From: Acidobacteriota bacterium | Lineage (GTDB): Bacteria; Acidobacteriota; Polarisedimenticolia; J045 | Assembly (NCBI GenBank): GCA_030949985.1 | Contig: JAUZRX010000015.1 | Coordinates: forward strand, 150,289 to 214,288 | Direction: 5' to 3' | DNA length: 64,000 nucleotides | Part shown: positions 35,263 through 45,115 of the stretch, one piece after another | Layout of the letters: every line of letters begins with the position of its first letter | Position numbering within the stretch: position 1 is the first letter of the stretch | Made by a program: the position numbers and the translations under genes | The notes under the pieces: generated by a model | Seen by the model: only the letters and a program-made list of their open reading frames with translations | Told to the model about the DNA's origin: nothing | The model's database searches: none

Positions 35263-37668
35263 ATGAAGATCTGGAATCGACTCGACGGCTACGTGCTGCG
35301 GGAAATTCGTTCCCCGTTCTTTCTCGCCGTTGTCGGCTTCACCTTCGTTCTGCTTCTCAACTACCTCTTCCTGCTCGCCCAGCAGACCATCGAAAAGGCT
35401 GTGCCGGTTCAGCTGGTTCTCGGATTTCTCCTGGCTCGACTGCCCGGGTTCCTGACCCTGACGATTCCCATGGGCGCTCTGCTCGGGGTTCTGGTGGGCA
35501 TCGGCCGCCTGGCCGGCCAGCATGAGATCGTCGCCCTGCGTTCCGTGGGCGTATCGGTGGGCCGACTGTTCCGGCCCGTGATCCTGGCGGCCATGCTGTT
35601 GACCGTGCTGGATCTGGGGGTCTCCCATTACCTGCATCCCATGGGCCGGCTCAAGGAGCGGGCGCTGTTTCAGGAGATCCTGCGCGCCCGGGATTTTTCC
35701 CGGGAAGTCGATCCTGGAGTGTTTTTCGACCGTCTGCCCGGGGCCGTACTATTCGCCTCGCGTTCGCGATCCTCCACGGAAGGGCGAGTCTTCGAGGGTG
35801 TTCTGCTCTATCGCGAAGGCAGCCAGCGGGGCACGACCGACCTGATCCTGGCCCGCCGCGGCCAGGGTGATTTCGACCGCGACACCGGGCAGGTCTCGCT
35901 GCGCCTCGATGACGTGGAATGGCACGTGGTCGACCCGGCCCGTCCGGAGACCTACACGGTGGTGCGCACCCCCCACGAGACGCTCAACTTCCCGCCGGAC
36001 CCACGCTTCCTGGCCCGCCGGCGCCTGGGCAAGGTTTCCGGTCAGAAAGAACTGGTGGGGCTCGATCTCTATCGAAGCGTGGCCCGGCGGGTCCGCGAGG
36101 TGGCGACGGCTCCCAGCGAGGGCAGCCGGATAGCCGCCAAGGTCAAGCTGCGTAAGGCGGTGATCGAGCTGTCCCACCGGTGGGCCTACCCTGCTGCGGT
36201 GCTGGTGCTGGTCTTCGCGGCTTTTCCCCTGGCGGCGCGAACCCGGCGCGGCGGGCGTTTTGCCGGATTTGCCCAGGCGATGGGTATTATTTTCGCCTTT
36301 TGGTTGCTTTTTTCCATCGGTGACGGTCTTTCCGAGCAAGGGACCCTGCCCCCCTGGGCGGGCTCGTGGCTGGCCCACCTGGTGATCCTGGCCTGGGGCG
36401 TCACGCTCTGGCTGGCCCTCCTGCGGGAGCGAGGAGAGGGCGCGGGCCTGCTTGCCCGCCTGCCGGCCGCCGTCGGGGGACTTCTGCGCCGGCGGTGGGG
36501 GGCCGGCGGGCAGGAGCGGCGCCGCGGCCCGCGGTGGGTGCAACAGGATCGATGGGGAGGCCTGACGCGGCTGGATACCTACCTGGCGTCCGGACACCTG
36601 CGCATGTTGGGGATCTCTCTCGGCGTGCTGGTGGCCCTGGTGCTTGCGGTGGGCCTCAAGCAGGCCATCGACAGCGTCGATCCGGCCGCCACGCGCTTCC
36701 CATGGGCCGATGTCTTTTATTTCGTTGGATTTTCGCTTCCTGGCCAGCTCCAGTTTCTCTTCCCGGTGGCCGCCCTTTTCGGGGTGATGATCTCGCTGGC
36801 GGCCCTGGCCCGCGGCGGCGAGGTGATGGCCCTCAAGTCCTGTGGAATCGGCCCGGCGAGGATCTCGTGGCCGTTGCTGATCGTCACGCTGCTGCTCTCC
36901 CTCGTCTATGCGGCTGCCCAGGAGTCGGTGGTGCCCGCCGCCGAGCGGGAGGCCCAGCGCTCCCTGGACCGCATCAAGGGCCGTACACGGGTGGAGGCCG
37001 TCAGCACGGGGCGCCGTTGGGTGGCGGGCGAGCCGGGGCATTTCTGGATCTATCTCGATTGGGATGGGGGCCGCGAAACGCTGGCCGCTCCGGGATACCT
37101 GCAGGTGGACCTGGATCGGGCCCGAGTGCTCGAACGGGTGGAGGCCAGGACGGCCCGCTACGAGGACGGTCGCTGGACTTTCGCGGAGGGCTGGCGGCGA
37201 CGTTTCGGCGGAGCCGATCGGCCTCGCTTCGAGAGTTTCGAGGCCCTGGATCTGCCGTTGGCGGAACGGCCGGCCCTGTTTGGCGCGACCCGGGGGCGAC
37301 TTCTTTTCGACAAGAACCTGGCCGATCAGATGACCTTCCGCGAGTTGATGACCCACCTCCGGCGGGTTTCCCGGGCCGGTTATCCGGCGGCGGCGCTGCT
37401 GGTTGGCCTGCACCGCAAGTTGATCAACCCGCTTCTGCCGCCCTTGCTGGTGTTGGTGGGCATTCCCCTGGTCGTAGGGGGATCCTCGCGGAGAGGGTCC
37501 CTCTTCGGCTTCGGCCTGGCGCTGCTGATCGCCTTCGGGTTTTGGGCCCTGCTGGCGGTGACCACGTCGCTGGGACGTGAGGGGCTGCTCTCGCCGGCGG
37601 TGGCCGTCTGGGCCGCTCCCGCCATCCTGTTCGCGACGGGTTCCGTGCTGCTGGCCCGGGCGCGCTGA
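35263..37668 (+). CDS. LptF-LptG fused lipopolysaccharide export permease
   Basis: An 801-residue membrane protein that contains two YjgP/YjgQ permease units in a row. The first starts MKIWNRLDGYVLREI with the usual membrane helices and a periplasmic beta-jellyroll (about residues 140-290). The second starts near residue 437 (RLDTYLASGHLRMLG) with the same layout to the end. A basic linker (about 400-433) joins them. In most bacteria LptF and LptG are separate proteins that pair with the LptB ATPase to pull LPS out of the inner membrane. Here one chain would form the whole transmembrane part. LptE is at 45115-45663. An ATG at 35185 would add 26 residues unlike the family. Confidence 0.9.
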   Translation: MKIWNRLDGYVLREIRSPFFLAVVGFTFVLLLNYLFLLAQQTIEKAVPVQLVLGFLLARLPGFLTLTIPMGALLGVLVGIGRLAGQHEIVALRSVGVSVGRLFRPVILAAMLLTVLDLGVSHYLHPMGRLKERALFQEILRARDFSREVDPGVFFDRLPGAVLFASRSRSSTEGRVFEGVLLYREGSQRGTTDLILARRGQGDFDRDTGQVSLRLDDVEWHVVDPARPETYTVVRTPHETLNFPPDPRFLARRRLGKVSGQKELVGLDLYRSVARRVREVATAPSEGSRIAAKVKLRKAVIELSHRWAYPAAVLVLVFAAFPLAARTRRGGRFAGFAQAMGIIFAFWLLFSIGDGLSEQGTLPPWAGSWLAHLVILAWGVTLWLALLRERGEGAGLLARLPAAVGGLLRRRWGAGGQERRRGPRWVQQDRWGGLTRLDTYLASGHLRMLGISLGVLVALVLAVGLKQAIDSVDPAATRFPWADVFYFVGFSLPGQLQFLFPVAALFGVMISLAALARGGEVMALKSCGIGPARISWPLLIVTLLLSLVYAAAQESVVPAAEREAQRSLDRIKGRTRVEAVSTGRRWVAGEPGHFWIYLDWDGGRETLAAPGYLQVDLDRARVLERVEARTARYEDGRWTFAEGWRRRFGGADRPRFESFEALDLPLAERPALFGATRGRLLFDKNLADQMTFRELMTHLRRVSRAGYPAAALLVGLHRKLINPLLPPLLVLVGIPLVVGGSSRRGSLFGFGLALLIAFGFWALLAVTTSLGREGLLSPAVAVWAAPAILFATGSVLLARAR

Positions 37669-37700
37669 AAAGAGCCGCGCCCCGCCGGAGCGGGGCGCGG
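37668..37700 (-). terminator. terminator for metK (convergent end)
   Basis: A perfect ten-base stem CCGCGCCCCG/CGGGGCGCGG with a six-base loop (37675-37700). On the minus strand it is followed by CTCTTTT, giving a T tract for metK. A second hairpin, CCGCGAG/CTCGCGG (37707-37730), directly follows the metK stop. Confidence 0.7.
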
Positions 37701-37730
37701 TGGACTCCGCGAGAGCGCGGATCCTCGCGG

Positions 37731-38861
37731 CTAGAGTTTCGCCTTGAGCGTGTCGACCTCGCGGGTCTGCTCCCAGGAGAACTCGCTCCGCCCGAAGTGT
37801 CCGTAGGCCGCCGTGGGCTGATAGACCGGTCGGCGCAGGTCGAGGTATTCGATGATGCCCTTGGGCGTCAGCGGGAAGACCTCGCGCACCATCTGCACCA
37901 GGGCGGATTCGGGCAGCTTGCCGGTGCCGAAGGTATGGACCCGCACGGAGACCGGGTCGGCCACCCCGATGGCATAGGCCAGTTGCACTTCGGCGCGGTC
38001 GGCCAGGCCCGCGGCGACGAGGTTCTTGGCAACGCAGCGGGCCATGTAGGAGGCCGAGCGATCCACCTTGGTCGGGTCCTTGCCCGAGAAGGCTCCGCCC
38101 CCGTGGTGGCCCATGCCGCCGTAGGTGTCGACGATGATCTTGCGTCCGGTCAGACCGGCGTCTCCATGGGGACCACCGATGACGAAGCGTCCGGTGGGAT
38201 TGACATGGAAGGTCGCGTCCCGGGCCAGCAGATCGGCGGGGATCACCTTGCGGATCACCTCTTCGATCACCCCCTGTTCGATGTCCTCGGTGCTGACCTC
38301 GGGATCGTGCTGGGTGCTGACGACGACGGTGGGCACGGCCACCGGGCGATCGCCCTCGTACTCGACCGTGACCTGGGCCTTGCCATCGGGGCGCAGGAAA
38401 CTCAGCGCGCCTTGTCGGCGAGCCTCGGCCAGGCGCCGGCAGAGGCGATGAGCCAGGGTGATGGGCAGCGGCATCAATTCGTCGGTCTCTTTGCAGGCGT
38501 AACCGAACATCATCCCCTGGTCGCCGGCGCCATCCCGGTCGACTCCCATCGCAATGTCACCGGACTGCTCGTCGATGCTGACCAGCACGGCGCAGGAAGT
38601 CGCGTCGAAGGCGTATTCCGGATCGATATAACCGATGCGCTCGATGGTCTGCCGGGCGACGGCCTGAAAGTCGATCAGTTGGCTGGTGGTGATCTCGCCG
38701 GCGATCAGGCACAGCCCGGTGGTGACCAGGGTCTCGCAGGCTACCCGTGAAGCGGGGTCCAGCCGCAGAGCCGAGTCGAGAACGGCGTCGGAGATCTGGT
38801 CGGCGACCTTGTCCGGATGGCCTTCGGTCACCGATTCCGAAGTGAACAGTTGACGATCCAT
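37731..38861 (-). CDS. metK: S-adenosylmethionine synthetase
   Basis: A 376-residue enzyme that makes SAM from methionine and ATP. The ATP loop [13 protein letters not shown], the signature [12 protein letters not shown], and [17 protein letters not shown] are all present. The start is the ATG at 38861, which has a GGAGG site ten bases upstream; a GTG at 38879 lies inside or before that site. SAM is used by many enzymes here (MiaB, Pcm, KsgA), and MTA phosphorylase (47440) recycles one of its by-products. I saw no known SAM riboswitch in the leader. Confidence 0.97.
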   Translation of the reverse strand: MDRQLFTSESVTEGHPDKVADQISDAVLDSALRLDPASRVACETLVTTGLCLIAGEITTSQLIDFQAVARQTIERIGYIDPEYAFDATSCAVLVSIDEQSGDIAMGVDRDGAGDQGMMFGYACKETDELMPLPITLAHRLCRRLAEARRQGALSFLRPDGKAQVTVEYEGDRPVAVPTVVVSTQHDPEVSTEDIEQGVIEEVIRKVIPADLLARDATFHVNPTGRFVIGGPHGDAGLTGRKIIVDTYGGMGHHGGGAFSGKDPTKVDRSASYMARCVAKNLVAAGLADRAEVQLAYAIGVADPVSVRVHTFGTGKLPESALVQMVREVFPLTPKGIIEYLDLRRPVYQPTAAYGHFGRSEFSWEQTREVDTLKAKL

Positions 38862-38953
38862 GTTTTGTCTTCCCTCCACGTGAGGTGACCCCCCGGGTCG
38901 GTCCCCTCCCCTCCTTCAGGCAGGACGCCAAGCGACCGGGGTCGAAGCAGGAC

Positions 38954-38982
38954 AGCTTACCCGTCCACCGGGCCAGCGGCAA
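38954..38982 (-). promoter_or_regulatory. candidate metK promoter
   Basis: On the minus strand, TTGCCG (38982-38977), a 17-base spacer and TAAGCT (38959-38954). The -35 matches four of six bases. The start would be near 38947, leaving an 86-base leader. Confidence 0.4.
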
Positions 38983-38991
38983 TCGCCCCTC

Positions 38992-41900
38992 TCATGTCGG
39001 CCGGCCCATGCGCACGGCGGACGGGCCGAGGACCTCGGCGAGTTCCGCCAGCAGTTCACGGCCTGCCGCGACCCGGCGCTGCTCGTCGACTTCCAGCACG
39101 ACCTTGTACTCCCCCGGGCGGATCAGCTCGAAGTACACGGGAGCCGGTCCCGGCCGGGAAGCCATCAGGAAGGCGAGTTTCTCGAGCAGGGCCTTGTCGG
39201 CGCGCTCCGGGTCGATGCGGAGGGTCAGGCCTTCGATGCGTACGGCAGGGGCCTGTTCGAGGGGCACCAGGTTCTCGACGAAGACGCGACTGTCTCCGTC
39301 GGCGTTGTCGAAGCGTCCCTTGACGACGACCGCCTGTTCTTCCTCGAGCCGTTCACCGATCTCCTTGTAGAGCTTCGGAAAGACGACGCAGCCCACGTGT
39401 CCGGTGGTGTCTTCGAGGGTGAAGACGGCCATCCATTCCCCCGCCCGCGTCCGGCGGCGACGCAGGGCCGTGATCAATCCGCCGATGCGCACCGGGCCCT
39501 CCACCAGGCTTCGAATGTCGTGGCTCGTCACCTCCCGCATGCGCTCGCGATGGGCATCGAGGGGATGGCCAGAGAGAAAGAAACCGAGAGCTTCCTTCTC
39601 GCCGGCGAGGCGTTCACGGTCGCTCCAGGGGGCGACTTCCGGAAGGGGCGGCGCCTCGGGCTGCGCGCCGCTGTCGCCTCCGAAGAGGGCGGCCTGGCCG
39701 CGGGAACGGTCCTCGGCCATCCGCGCGCCTCGTTCGAGGGCGCCTTCGATGGCGGCGAAGAGCCGTGCCCGCTCGCCGAATTCGTCGAAACTGCCGGCCT
39801 TGACCAGGGCTTCGAGAACCTTGCGGTTGAGCGCCCGGCGGTCGACCTCGCTGCAGAACTGGTCCAGGCTCTCGAACCGTCCCACCCGCTCCCGGGCGGC
39901 CAGGATCGCGTCGACGGCCCCTTCGCCGATGCCCTTGACCGCGGCCAGGCCGAAGCGGATCGCCTCGCCTTCCACTTCGAAGTAGCGTCCGGAGGTGTTG
40001 ACCGAGGGGCCGAGGATTTCGAGGCCCATGTCCCGGCAGTCGTTGACGTACTGCACCAGCTTGTCGGTGTGGTCCTTTTCCGACGTCAGCAGCGCGGCCA
40101 TGAAATGCACGCGGAAATGCGCCTTGAGATAGGCCGTGCGGTAGGCGACCAGCGCGTAGGCCGCCGAATGGGACTTGTTGAAGCCGTAACCGGCGAAGTG
40201 GGCCATCAGGTCGAAGATGCTGTTGGCGTCGCCGGAAGAGATGCCTCGTTCGGCGGCGCCGGCGACGAAGAGTTCGCGCTGGCGGTCCATCTCCGCCTTC
40301 TTCTTCTTGCCCATCGCGCGGCGCAGCAGGTCGGCGCCGCCCAGGGTGTAGCCTGCCAGCTTGGAGGCGATCTGCATCACTTGTTCCTGATAGACGATCA
40401 CCCCGTAGGTCTCGGAGAGGATTTCTTCGGTCAACGGATGCGGGTAGCTCACCTCCACCTTGCCGTGCCGGCGTTTGATGAAATCTTCGATCATTCCCGA
40501 GCCCAGGGGGCCCGGCCGGTAGAGCGCGTTGAGCGCGATCAGGTCTTCGAATTTTTCCGGTCCCAGCCGCCGGAGAATGTCCCGCATGCCCGACGATTCG
40601 AACTGGAACACGCCGGTGGTGTCACCGGCACGGAACAATTCGTAGGTGGCCGGGTCGTCCAGCTCCAGTGCGTCCAGGTCCGGCGGCTGCCGTCCGGAAG
40701 CACGAATCGAATCGAGGGTGTCGGTGATCAGGGTCAGGGTTTTGAGGCCGAGGAAGTCCATCTTCAGCAGGCCGGCGGCTTCCACCTCGTCCTTGGCCCA
40801 CTGGGTGGTGATTTCGTCCTTGTTCGAGCGAAACAGCGGTGCGTATTCGACCACCGGTTCCGGTGTGATCACGACGCCGGCGGCGTGGGTACTGGCGTGG
40901 CGTGAGAGGCCCTCGAGCCGCTGGGCGATGTCGAGCAGCTCGCGGATGACCGGGTCTTCACGGTAGAGCTTGGCCAGGGCTGGAACGTCGCTGATGGCGC
41001 TGGCCAGGCGTGTACCCAACTCGTCGGGCACCAGCTTGGCGATGCGATCCACTTCGCCATAAGGGATGTCGAGCACCCGGCCCGCGTCGCGGATCGCGGC
41101 GCGGGCGGCCATTGTTCCGAAAGTGATGATCTGCGCCACGTTTTCCCGGCCGTACTTCTCGGTGACGTAGTCGATCACCTCCGCGCGGCGCCGGAAACAG
41201 AAGTCGATGTCGATATCCGGCATCGAGACGCGCTCGGGATTGAGAAAACGCTCGAAGAGCAGGTCGTACTCCAGCGGATCGATATCGGTGATCTCGAGGC
41301 AATAGGCCACCAGCGAACCTGCCGCCGATCCACGGCCGGGGCCCACGGGAATGCCCTGGCGGCGTGCGTGCTGGATGAAGTCGCCGGTAATCAGGAAGTA
41401 GCCGGCATAGCCCATTTCGAGGATCGTCGCGATCTCCCGCTCGAGGCGTTGCTCGTAGTCTTCGAGGCTGTGTCGCAGCCGGCCCTCGGCGGCCCGGGCT
41501 TCCCATTTCTTCCGTCGCCGGGCGAAGCCTTCGCGCGTCTGCCGGACGAAGGCCGAGTCGAGGGTCTCCCCCCGGGGCACCGGGTAGCGCGGAAGATGCA
41601 GCTTGCCCAGCTCCAGTTCCACTTCGCAGCGCTCGGCGATCGCCGCGGTGTTGGCCAGCGCTTCGGGAAAGTCGGCGAAGCGTTCGGCCATCTCGTCGGT
41701 GGATTTGAAGTAGTGGTCGGCGGCATAGACCATCCGGCTTTCTTCGCTGCGCTTCTTGCCCGTGCCGATACAGATCAACACGTCGTGGGCCCCGTGATCG
41801 TCGCGCTCGAGAAAGTGGCAGTCGTTGGTCACCACCAGGGGGACACCGGTTTCCCGTGAAAGCTCGACCAGGCCGCGGTTGACCTTTTGTTGCTCTTCGA

Positions 41901-42450
41901 TGCCGTGATCCTGCATTTCCAGGAAGAGGTTGTCTTCACCGAAGATCTCCTGGAACTCGTGGACGGTCTGGCGGGCGGCCTCGATATCGTCGTGACGCAG
42001 CAGGCTGGGCACCTCGCCCGCCAGGCAGGCGGTCAGGGCGATCAAGCCCTCGCCGTGACGACGGAGCAGTTCCTTGTCGACGCGCGGCCGATAGTAGAAG
42101 CCTTCGAGGTAACCGAGGCTGGTGAGCTTGACCAGGTTGCGAAACCCCTGGCGGTTTTTCGCCAGCAGCACCAGGTGGTAGTAGGGCTTGCCCCGTCCCT
42201 GGCCGGGATGCTTGTCGAAGCGGCTGCGGGGGGCGACGTAGACCTCGCAGCCGAGGATCGGCCGCAATTGCTCCTTGCGGGCTTCCTTGTAGAAGCGCAC
42301 CGCCCCGAACAGGTTGCCATGGTCGGTCATGGCCACGGCGGACATGCCCAGGGTCTTGGCCCGCCGGATCATCTCCGGAATCTTCTGGGCGCCATCGAGG
42401 AGGCTGAACTCGGTGTGGTTGTGGAGGTGGACGAAGGGGCGACTGCTCAT
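38992..42450 (-). CDS. dnaE: DNA polymerase III alpha subunit
   Basis: An 1152-residue DnaE-type replicative polymerase. The N-terminal PHP domain starts HLHNHTEFSLLDG and has MTDHGNLFGA. The catalytic palm carries PDIDIDF with its two aspartates near residue 408 and GPGRGSAAGS just before it. The helix-hairpin-helix region and an OB domain (ITALRRRRTRAGEWMAVFTL) follow. Length fits DnaE1. There is no exonuclease insertion as in PolC. The ATG at 42450 has a GGGGAA site; the frame upstream overlaps guaA in another frame. Confidence 0.97.
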   Translation of the reverse strand: MSSRPFVHLHNHTEFSLLDGAQKIPEMIRRAKTLGMSAVAMTDHGNLFGAVRFYKEARKEQLRPILGCEVYVAPRSRFDKHPGQGRGKPYYHLVLLAKNRQGFRNLVKLTSLGYLEGFYYRPRVDKELLRRHGEGLIALTACLAGEVPSLLRHDDIEAARQTVHEFQEIFGEDNLFLEMQDHGIEEQQKVNRGLVELSRETGVPLVVTNDCHFLERDDHGAHDVLICIGTGKKRSEESRMVYAADHYFKSTDEMAERFADFPEALANTAAIAERCEVELELGKLHLPRYPVPRGETLDSAFVRQTREGFARRRKKWEARAAEGRLRHSLEDYEQRLEREIATILEMGYAGYFLITGDFIQHARRQGIPVGPGRGSAAGSLVAYCLEITDIDPLEYDLLFERFLNPERVSMPDIDIDFCFRRRAEVIDYVTEKYGRENVAQIITFGTMAARAAIRDAGRVLDIPYGEVDRIAKLVPDELGTRLASAISDVPALAKLYREDPVIRELLDIAQRLEGLSRHASTHAAGVVITPEPVVEYAPLFRSNKDEITTQWAKDEVEAAGLLKMDFLGLKTLTLITDTLDSIRASGRQPPDLDALELDDPATYELFRAGDTTGVFQFESSGMRDILRRLGPEKFEDLIALNALYRPGPLGSGMIEDFIKRRHGKVEVSYPHPLTEEILSETYGVIVYQEQVMQIASKLAGYTLGGADLLRRAMGKKKKAEMDRQRELFVAGAAERGISSGDANSIFDLMAHFAGYGFNKSHSAAYALVAYRTAYLKAHFRVHFMAALLTSEKDHTDKLVQYVNDCRDMGLEILGPSVNTSGRYFEVEGEAIRFGLAAVKGIGEGAVDAILAARERVGRFESLDQFCSEVDRRALNRKVLEALVKAGSFDEFGERARLFAAIEGALERGARMAEDRSRGQAALFGGDSGAQPEAPPLPEVAPWSDRERLAGEKEALGFFLSGHPLDAHRERMREVTSHDIRSLVEGPVRIGGLITALRRRRTRAGEWMAVFTLEDTTGHVGCVVFPKLYKEIGERLEEEQAVVVKGRFDNADGDSRVFVENLVPLEQAPAVRIEGLTLRIDPERADKALLEKLAFLMASRPGPAPVYFELIRPGEYKVVLEVDEQRRVAAGRELLAELAEVLGPSAVRMGRPT

Positions 42451-42490
42451 GGTGTTCCCCGCGGAAACAGAGTCCGGGTCAGGGGCCCGC

Positions 42491-44035
42491 TCAGAGCCAT
42501 TCGATGGTTCCCGGGGGCTTGGAAGTGATGTCGTAGACCACCCGGTTGACGCCCCGCACCTCACCGACGATGCGGGCGGCGACCCGGGCGAGGAAATCGT
42601 GGGGCAGGCGCGACCAGTCGGCGGTCATGAAATCGTCGGTGTCCACCGATCGCAGGGCGACGACCTGCTCGTAGGTCCGGCCGTCGCCCATCACGCCGAC
42701 GGTTTTCACCGGCAGCAGGACGGCGAAGGCCTGGGAGGTCTTTTGCATCCAGCCCGAGGTTTCCAGCTCTTCGCGGAAGATGGCGTCGGCTTCTTGGAGG
42801 ATGGCGATCTGGCCGGCCGTGATCTCGCCGAGAATGCGCACCGCCAGGCCGGGGCCCGGGAAGGGGTGGCGCCGGACGAAGGCCGGATCCAGGCCGAGTT
42901 GCTCGCCGAGTCGGCGAACCTCGTCCTTGAACAGCCAGCGCAGGGGTTCGATCAGGGAGAGTTTCATGCGCTCGGGCAGGCCGCCGACGTTGTGGTGGGT
43001 CTTGATCGTCGCGGACGGTCCTCCCGTGGAGGCCGACTCGATGCGATCGGGGTAGATCGTACCCTGGGCCAGGTAGCGGGCGTCGATGCGGCTCGCCACT
43101 TCGTCGAAGACATCGATGAAGGTGTGACCGATGCGCCGGCGCTTCTCCTCGGGGTCGGTGACCCCCTCCAGGGTGCCGAGGAAGCGAGCACGGGCATCGA
43201 CGGCTTCCACGGGGAGGTGATAGCGGTCGCGGAAAGTGTGCACCACCTGCTCGGCTTCGTCCTTGCGCAACAGGCCGTTGTCGACGAAGACCGCCACCAG
43301 TCGTTCGCCGATGGCCTTGTGGATCAGCAAGGCCATCACCGAGGAATCGACACCGCCGGACAGGGCGCAGACGACCTTCTCGTCGGGCCCGACGGTGGCG
43401 CGGATCTCGTCGATGGCCTCCTGCTCGTAGGCCGCCATCGACCAGTCACCCCGACAACCGCAAATCCCGAGTGCGAAGTTGCGCAGCAGCTCGCCGCCGA
43501 AAAGGGTGTGCCGCACCTCCGGATGAAACTGCACGCCCCAGCGCCGGCGGGCGCGGTCTTCGACCACCGCGTAGGGCGCGCTGTCGGTGCGTGCGATCAC
43601 CCGCATGCCCGCCGGCAGCTCGACGATGCTGTCGCCGTGACTCATCCACACCACGGATGTTTCCGGCCAGCCCTCGAGCAGTGAAGAGTTTTCGCAGACT
43701 TCCAGTTCCGCACGGCCGAACTCGCGCTGGGCGGCGCTTTCCACCCGGCCTCCCGTGCGATGAACCAGCAGCTGCATGCCATAGCAGATGCCGAGAATCG
43801 GGCAGGAGGCGGCGAAGACCGCGTCGGGCAGGTCGGGAGCCTGTTCGTCGTAGACCGACGATGGCCCCCCGGAGAGGATCAGGCCTCGGACCTGCGCCTC
43901 GTCGATGCGCGCGGCGGCCTTTGCCGGAGAGACGATCTCCGCGTAGACCCCCGCTTCCCGCACGCGGCGGGCGATGAGTTGGGTGACCTGGCTGCCGAAA
44001 TCGACGATGACGATCGTCTCGTGGGTCTGGCTCAA
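42491..44035 (-). CDS. guaA: GMP synthase (glutamine-hydrolysing)
   Basis: A 514-residue enzyme converting XMP to GMP. The glutaminase domain has the nucleophile Cys84 in GICYGMQ and later QFHPE. The ATP pyrophosphatase loop SGGVDSS is near 225-231, and the C-terminal dimerisation domain ends with the usual PPGTIEWL-type sequence (EW terminus). I choose a TTG start at 44035 because GGAGGAG lies seven bases upstream of it; the TTG at 44062 would add nine residues. dnaE starts 40 bases after its stop. Confidence 0.95.
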   Translation of the reverse strand: MSQTHETIVIVDFGSQVTQLIARRVREAGVYAEIVSPAKAAARIDEAQVRGLILSGGPSSVYDEQAPDLPDAVFAASCPILGICYGMQLLVHRTGGRVESAAQREFGRAELEVCENSSLLEGWPETSVVWMSHGDSIVELPAGMRVIARTDSAPYAVVEDRARRRWGVQFHPEVRHTLFGGELLRNFALGICGCRGDWSMAAYEQEAIDEIRATVGPDEKVVCALSGGVDSSVMALLIHKAIGERLVAVFVDNGLLRKDEAEQVVHTFRDRYHLPVEAVDARARFLGTLEGVTDPEEKRRRIGHTFIDVFDEVASRIDARYLAQGTIYPDRIESASTGGPSATIKTHHNVGGLPERMKLSLIEPLRWLFKDEVRRLGEQLGLDPAFVRRHPFPGPGLAVRILGEITAGQIAILQEADAIFREELETSGWMQKTSQAFAVLLPVKTVGVMGDGRTYEQVVALRSVDTDDFMTADWSRLPHDFLARVAARIVGEVRGVNRVVYDITSKPPGTIEWL

Positions 44036-44089
44036 GGGATGGCTCCTCCACACCGCGGGCAAGTCTACCGTGGATCCCGGGCTCGGGTC

Positions 44090-45115
44090 TCAGCTTCTCC
44101 GGGCCCGAGTGACGAGGCCGCCCGGTGGCGAACAGGTCGCGAGCACCACCGCCTCGAGGGCCGTCGCCGCCGCGCCACCCGACTTGAGCCGTCCGTCGGC
44201 CGCCACGCAGGCCGCCAGGGCCCGGTCCGCGTCGATGGAACGGCGGTCGACCGCCTGGCTGTATTTCCTGGCCACGAAGGGGTGGCAACCGAGGGCGGCC
44301 TGGACCTCCCCCTCCCCGCCCCCACGGGCCCGGACCTCCGCGGCCACGGCCAGGCGTCGGCAGATGCCGGCGAGCCGGGCGAGGAGCGCCAGCGGCGCCA
44401 CCGCCGAGCTGCCCTCGAGGTGGCGGTGCAGGCAGGTCAGCGCGGCCTGGCAGCGGCCGGCCAGCAGGGCGTCTTCCAGCGCGAAGGCGCCGGCGGTCCG
44501 CCCCGGCGAGAGCAGGGGCTCGATTTCGGCCGCGCCGAGGGGCGGGTCGCCGGGTGTGGCCACCAGGGCGATCTTCTCCAGCTCGCGGCGGGCCAGGCCG
44601 GTGTCGGTGCCGGCACAGTCGGCGAGGAGCTGGATCGCGTCGCCTCGTAGCCGCACTCCCACTTCCCGGGCCTCCCCCTCGATCCAGCCCGGCATCTCGC
44701 GCTCACGGGGCTTGGAACATTCCACGACCAGGCCCCGCTTGGCCACGACCTTGACCCATTTGAGCCGTTTGTCGATCTTCGGGGAGTCCAGCACCAGGAC
44801 GGCGTGCTCGGCCGGGGAGTCGAGATAGTCGAGCAGCGTCTGGCGCCCTTCTTCACCATCGAGCAGCCCCGGTTTGAGGCGCACCACCACCAGGCGCCTG
44901 CCGCCGAGCAGCGGGGCGGTCCGGGCGGTGTCCAGGACCCGGGCCAGGGGCTCGTCTTCGAAGCGGTCGATGGCCGGGGTTTCGTCCGGAAGATGCTGTT
45001 CGATCAAGTGAATCGCCGCCTGCCGGGCGGCACCGTCTTCCCCGGCCACCAGGATCACCGACGGCCAGGGTTCCTTCTCCAGGGCGCGCAGCAGCGCGGC
45101 GGGGGGACGGGCCAT
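44090..45115 (-). CDS. holA: DNA polymerase III delta subunit (clamp loader)
   Basis: A 341-residue HolA protein that opens the sliding clamp. The family is divergent but recognisable: an N-terminal segment VILVAGEDGAARQAAIHLI, then an acidic/hydrophobic core (VLVLDSPKIDKRLKWVK) and a C-terminal helical region (FALEDALLAGRCQAALT). HolA assignment is supported by its usual place after lptE. The ATG shares one base with the lptE stop (TGATG). Confidence 0.88.
   Translation of the reverse strand: MARPPAALLRALEKEPWPSVILVAGEDGAARQAAIHLIEQHLPDETPAIDRFEDEPLARVLDTARTAPLLGGRRLVVVRLKPGLLDGEEGRQTLLDYLDSPAEHAVLVLDSPKIDKRLKWVKVVAKRGLVVECSKPREREMPGWIEGEAREVGVRLRGDAIQLLADCAGTDTGLARRELEKIALVATPGDPPLGAAEIEPLLSPGRTAGAFALEDALLAGRCQAALTCLHRHLEGSSAVAPLALLARLAGICRRLAVAAEVRARGGGEGEVQAALGCHPFVARKYSQAVDRRSIDADRALAACVAADGRLKSGGAAATALEAVVLATCSPPGGLVTRARRS

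Noticed and set aside
38862..38991. A SAM riboswitch before metK
   Set aside because: No kink-turn, SAM-I core or SAM-II pseudoknot sequence is seen by eye; only short GC stems are present.
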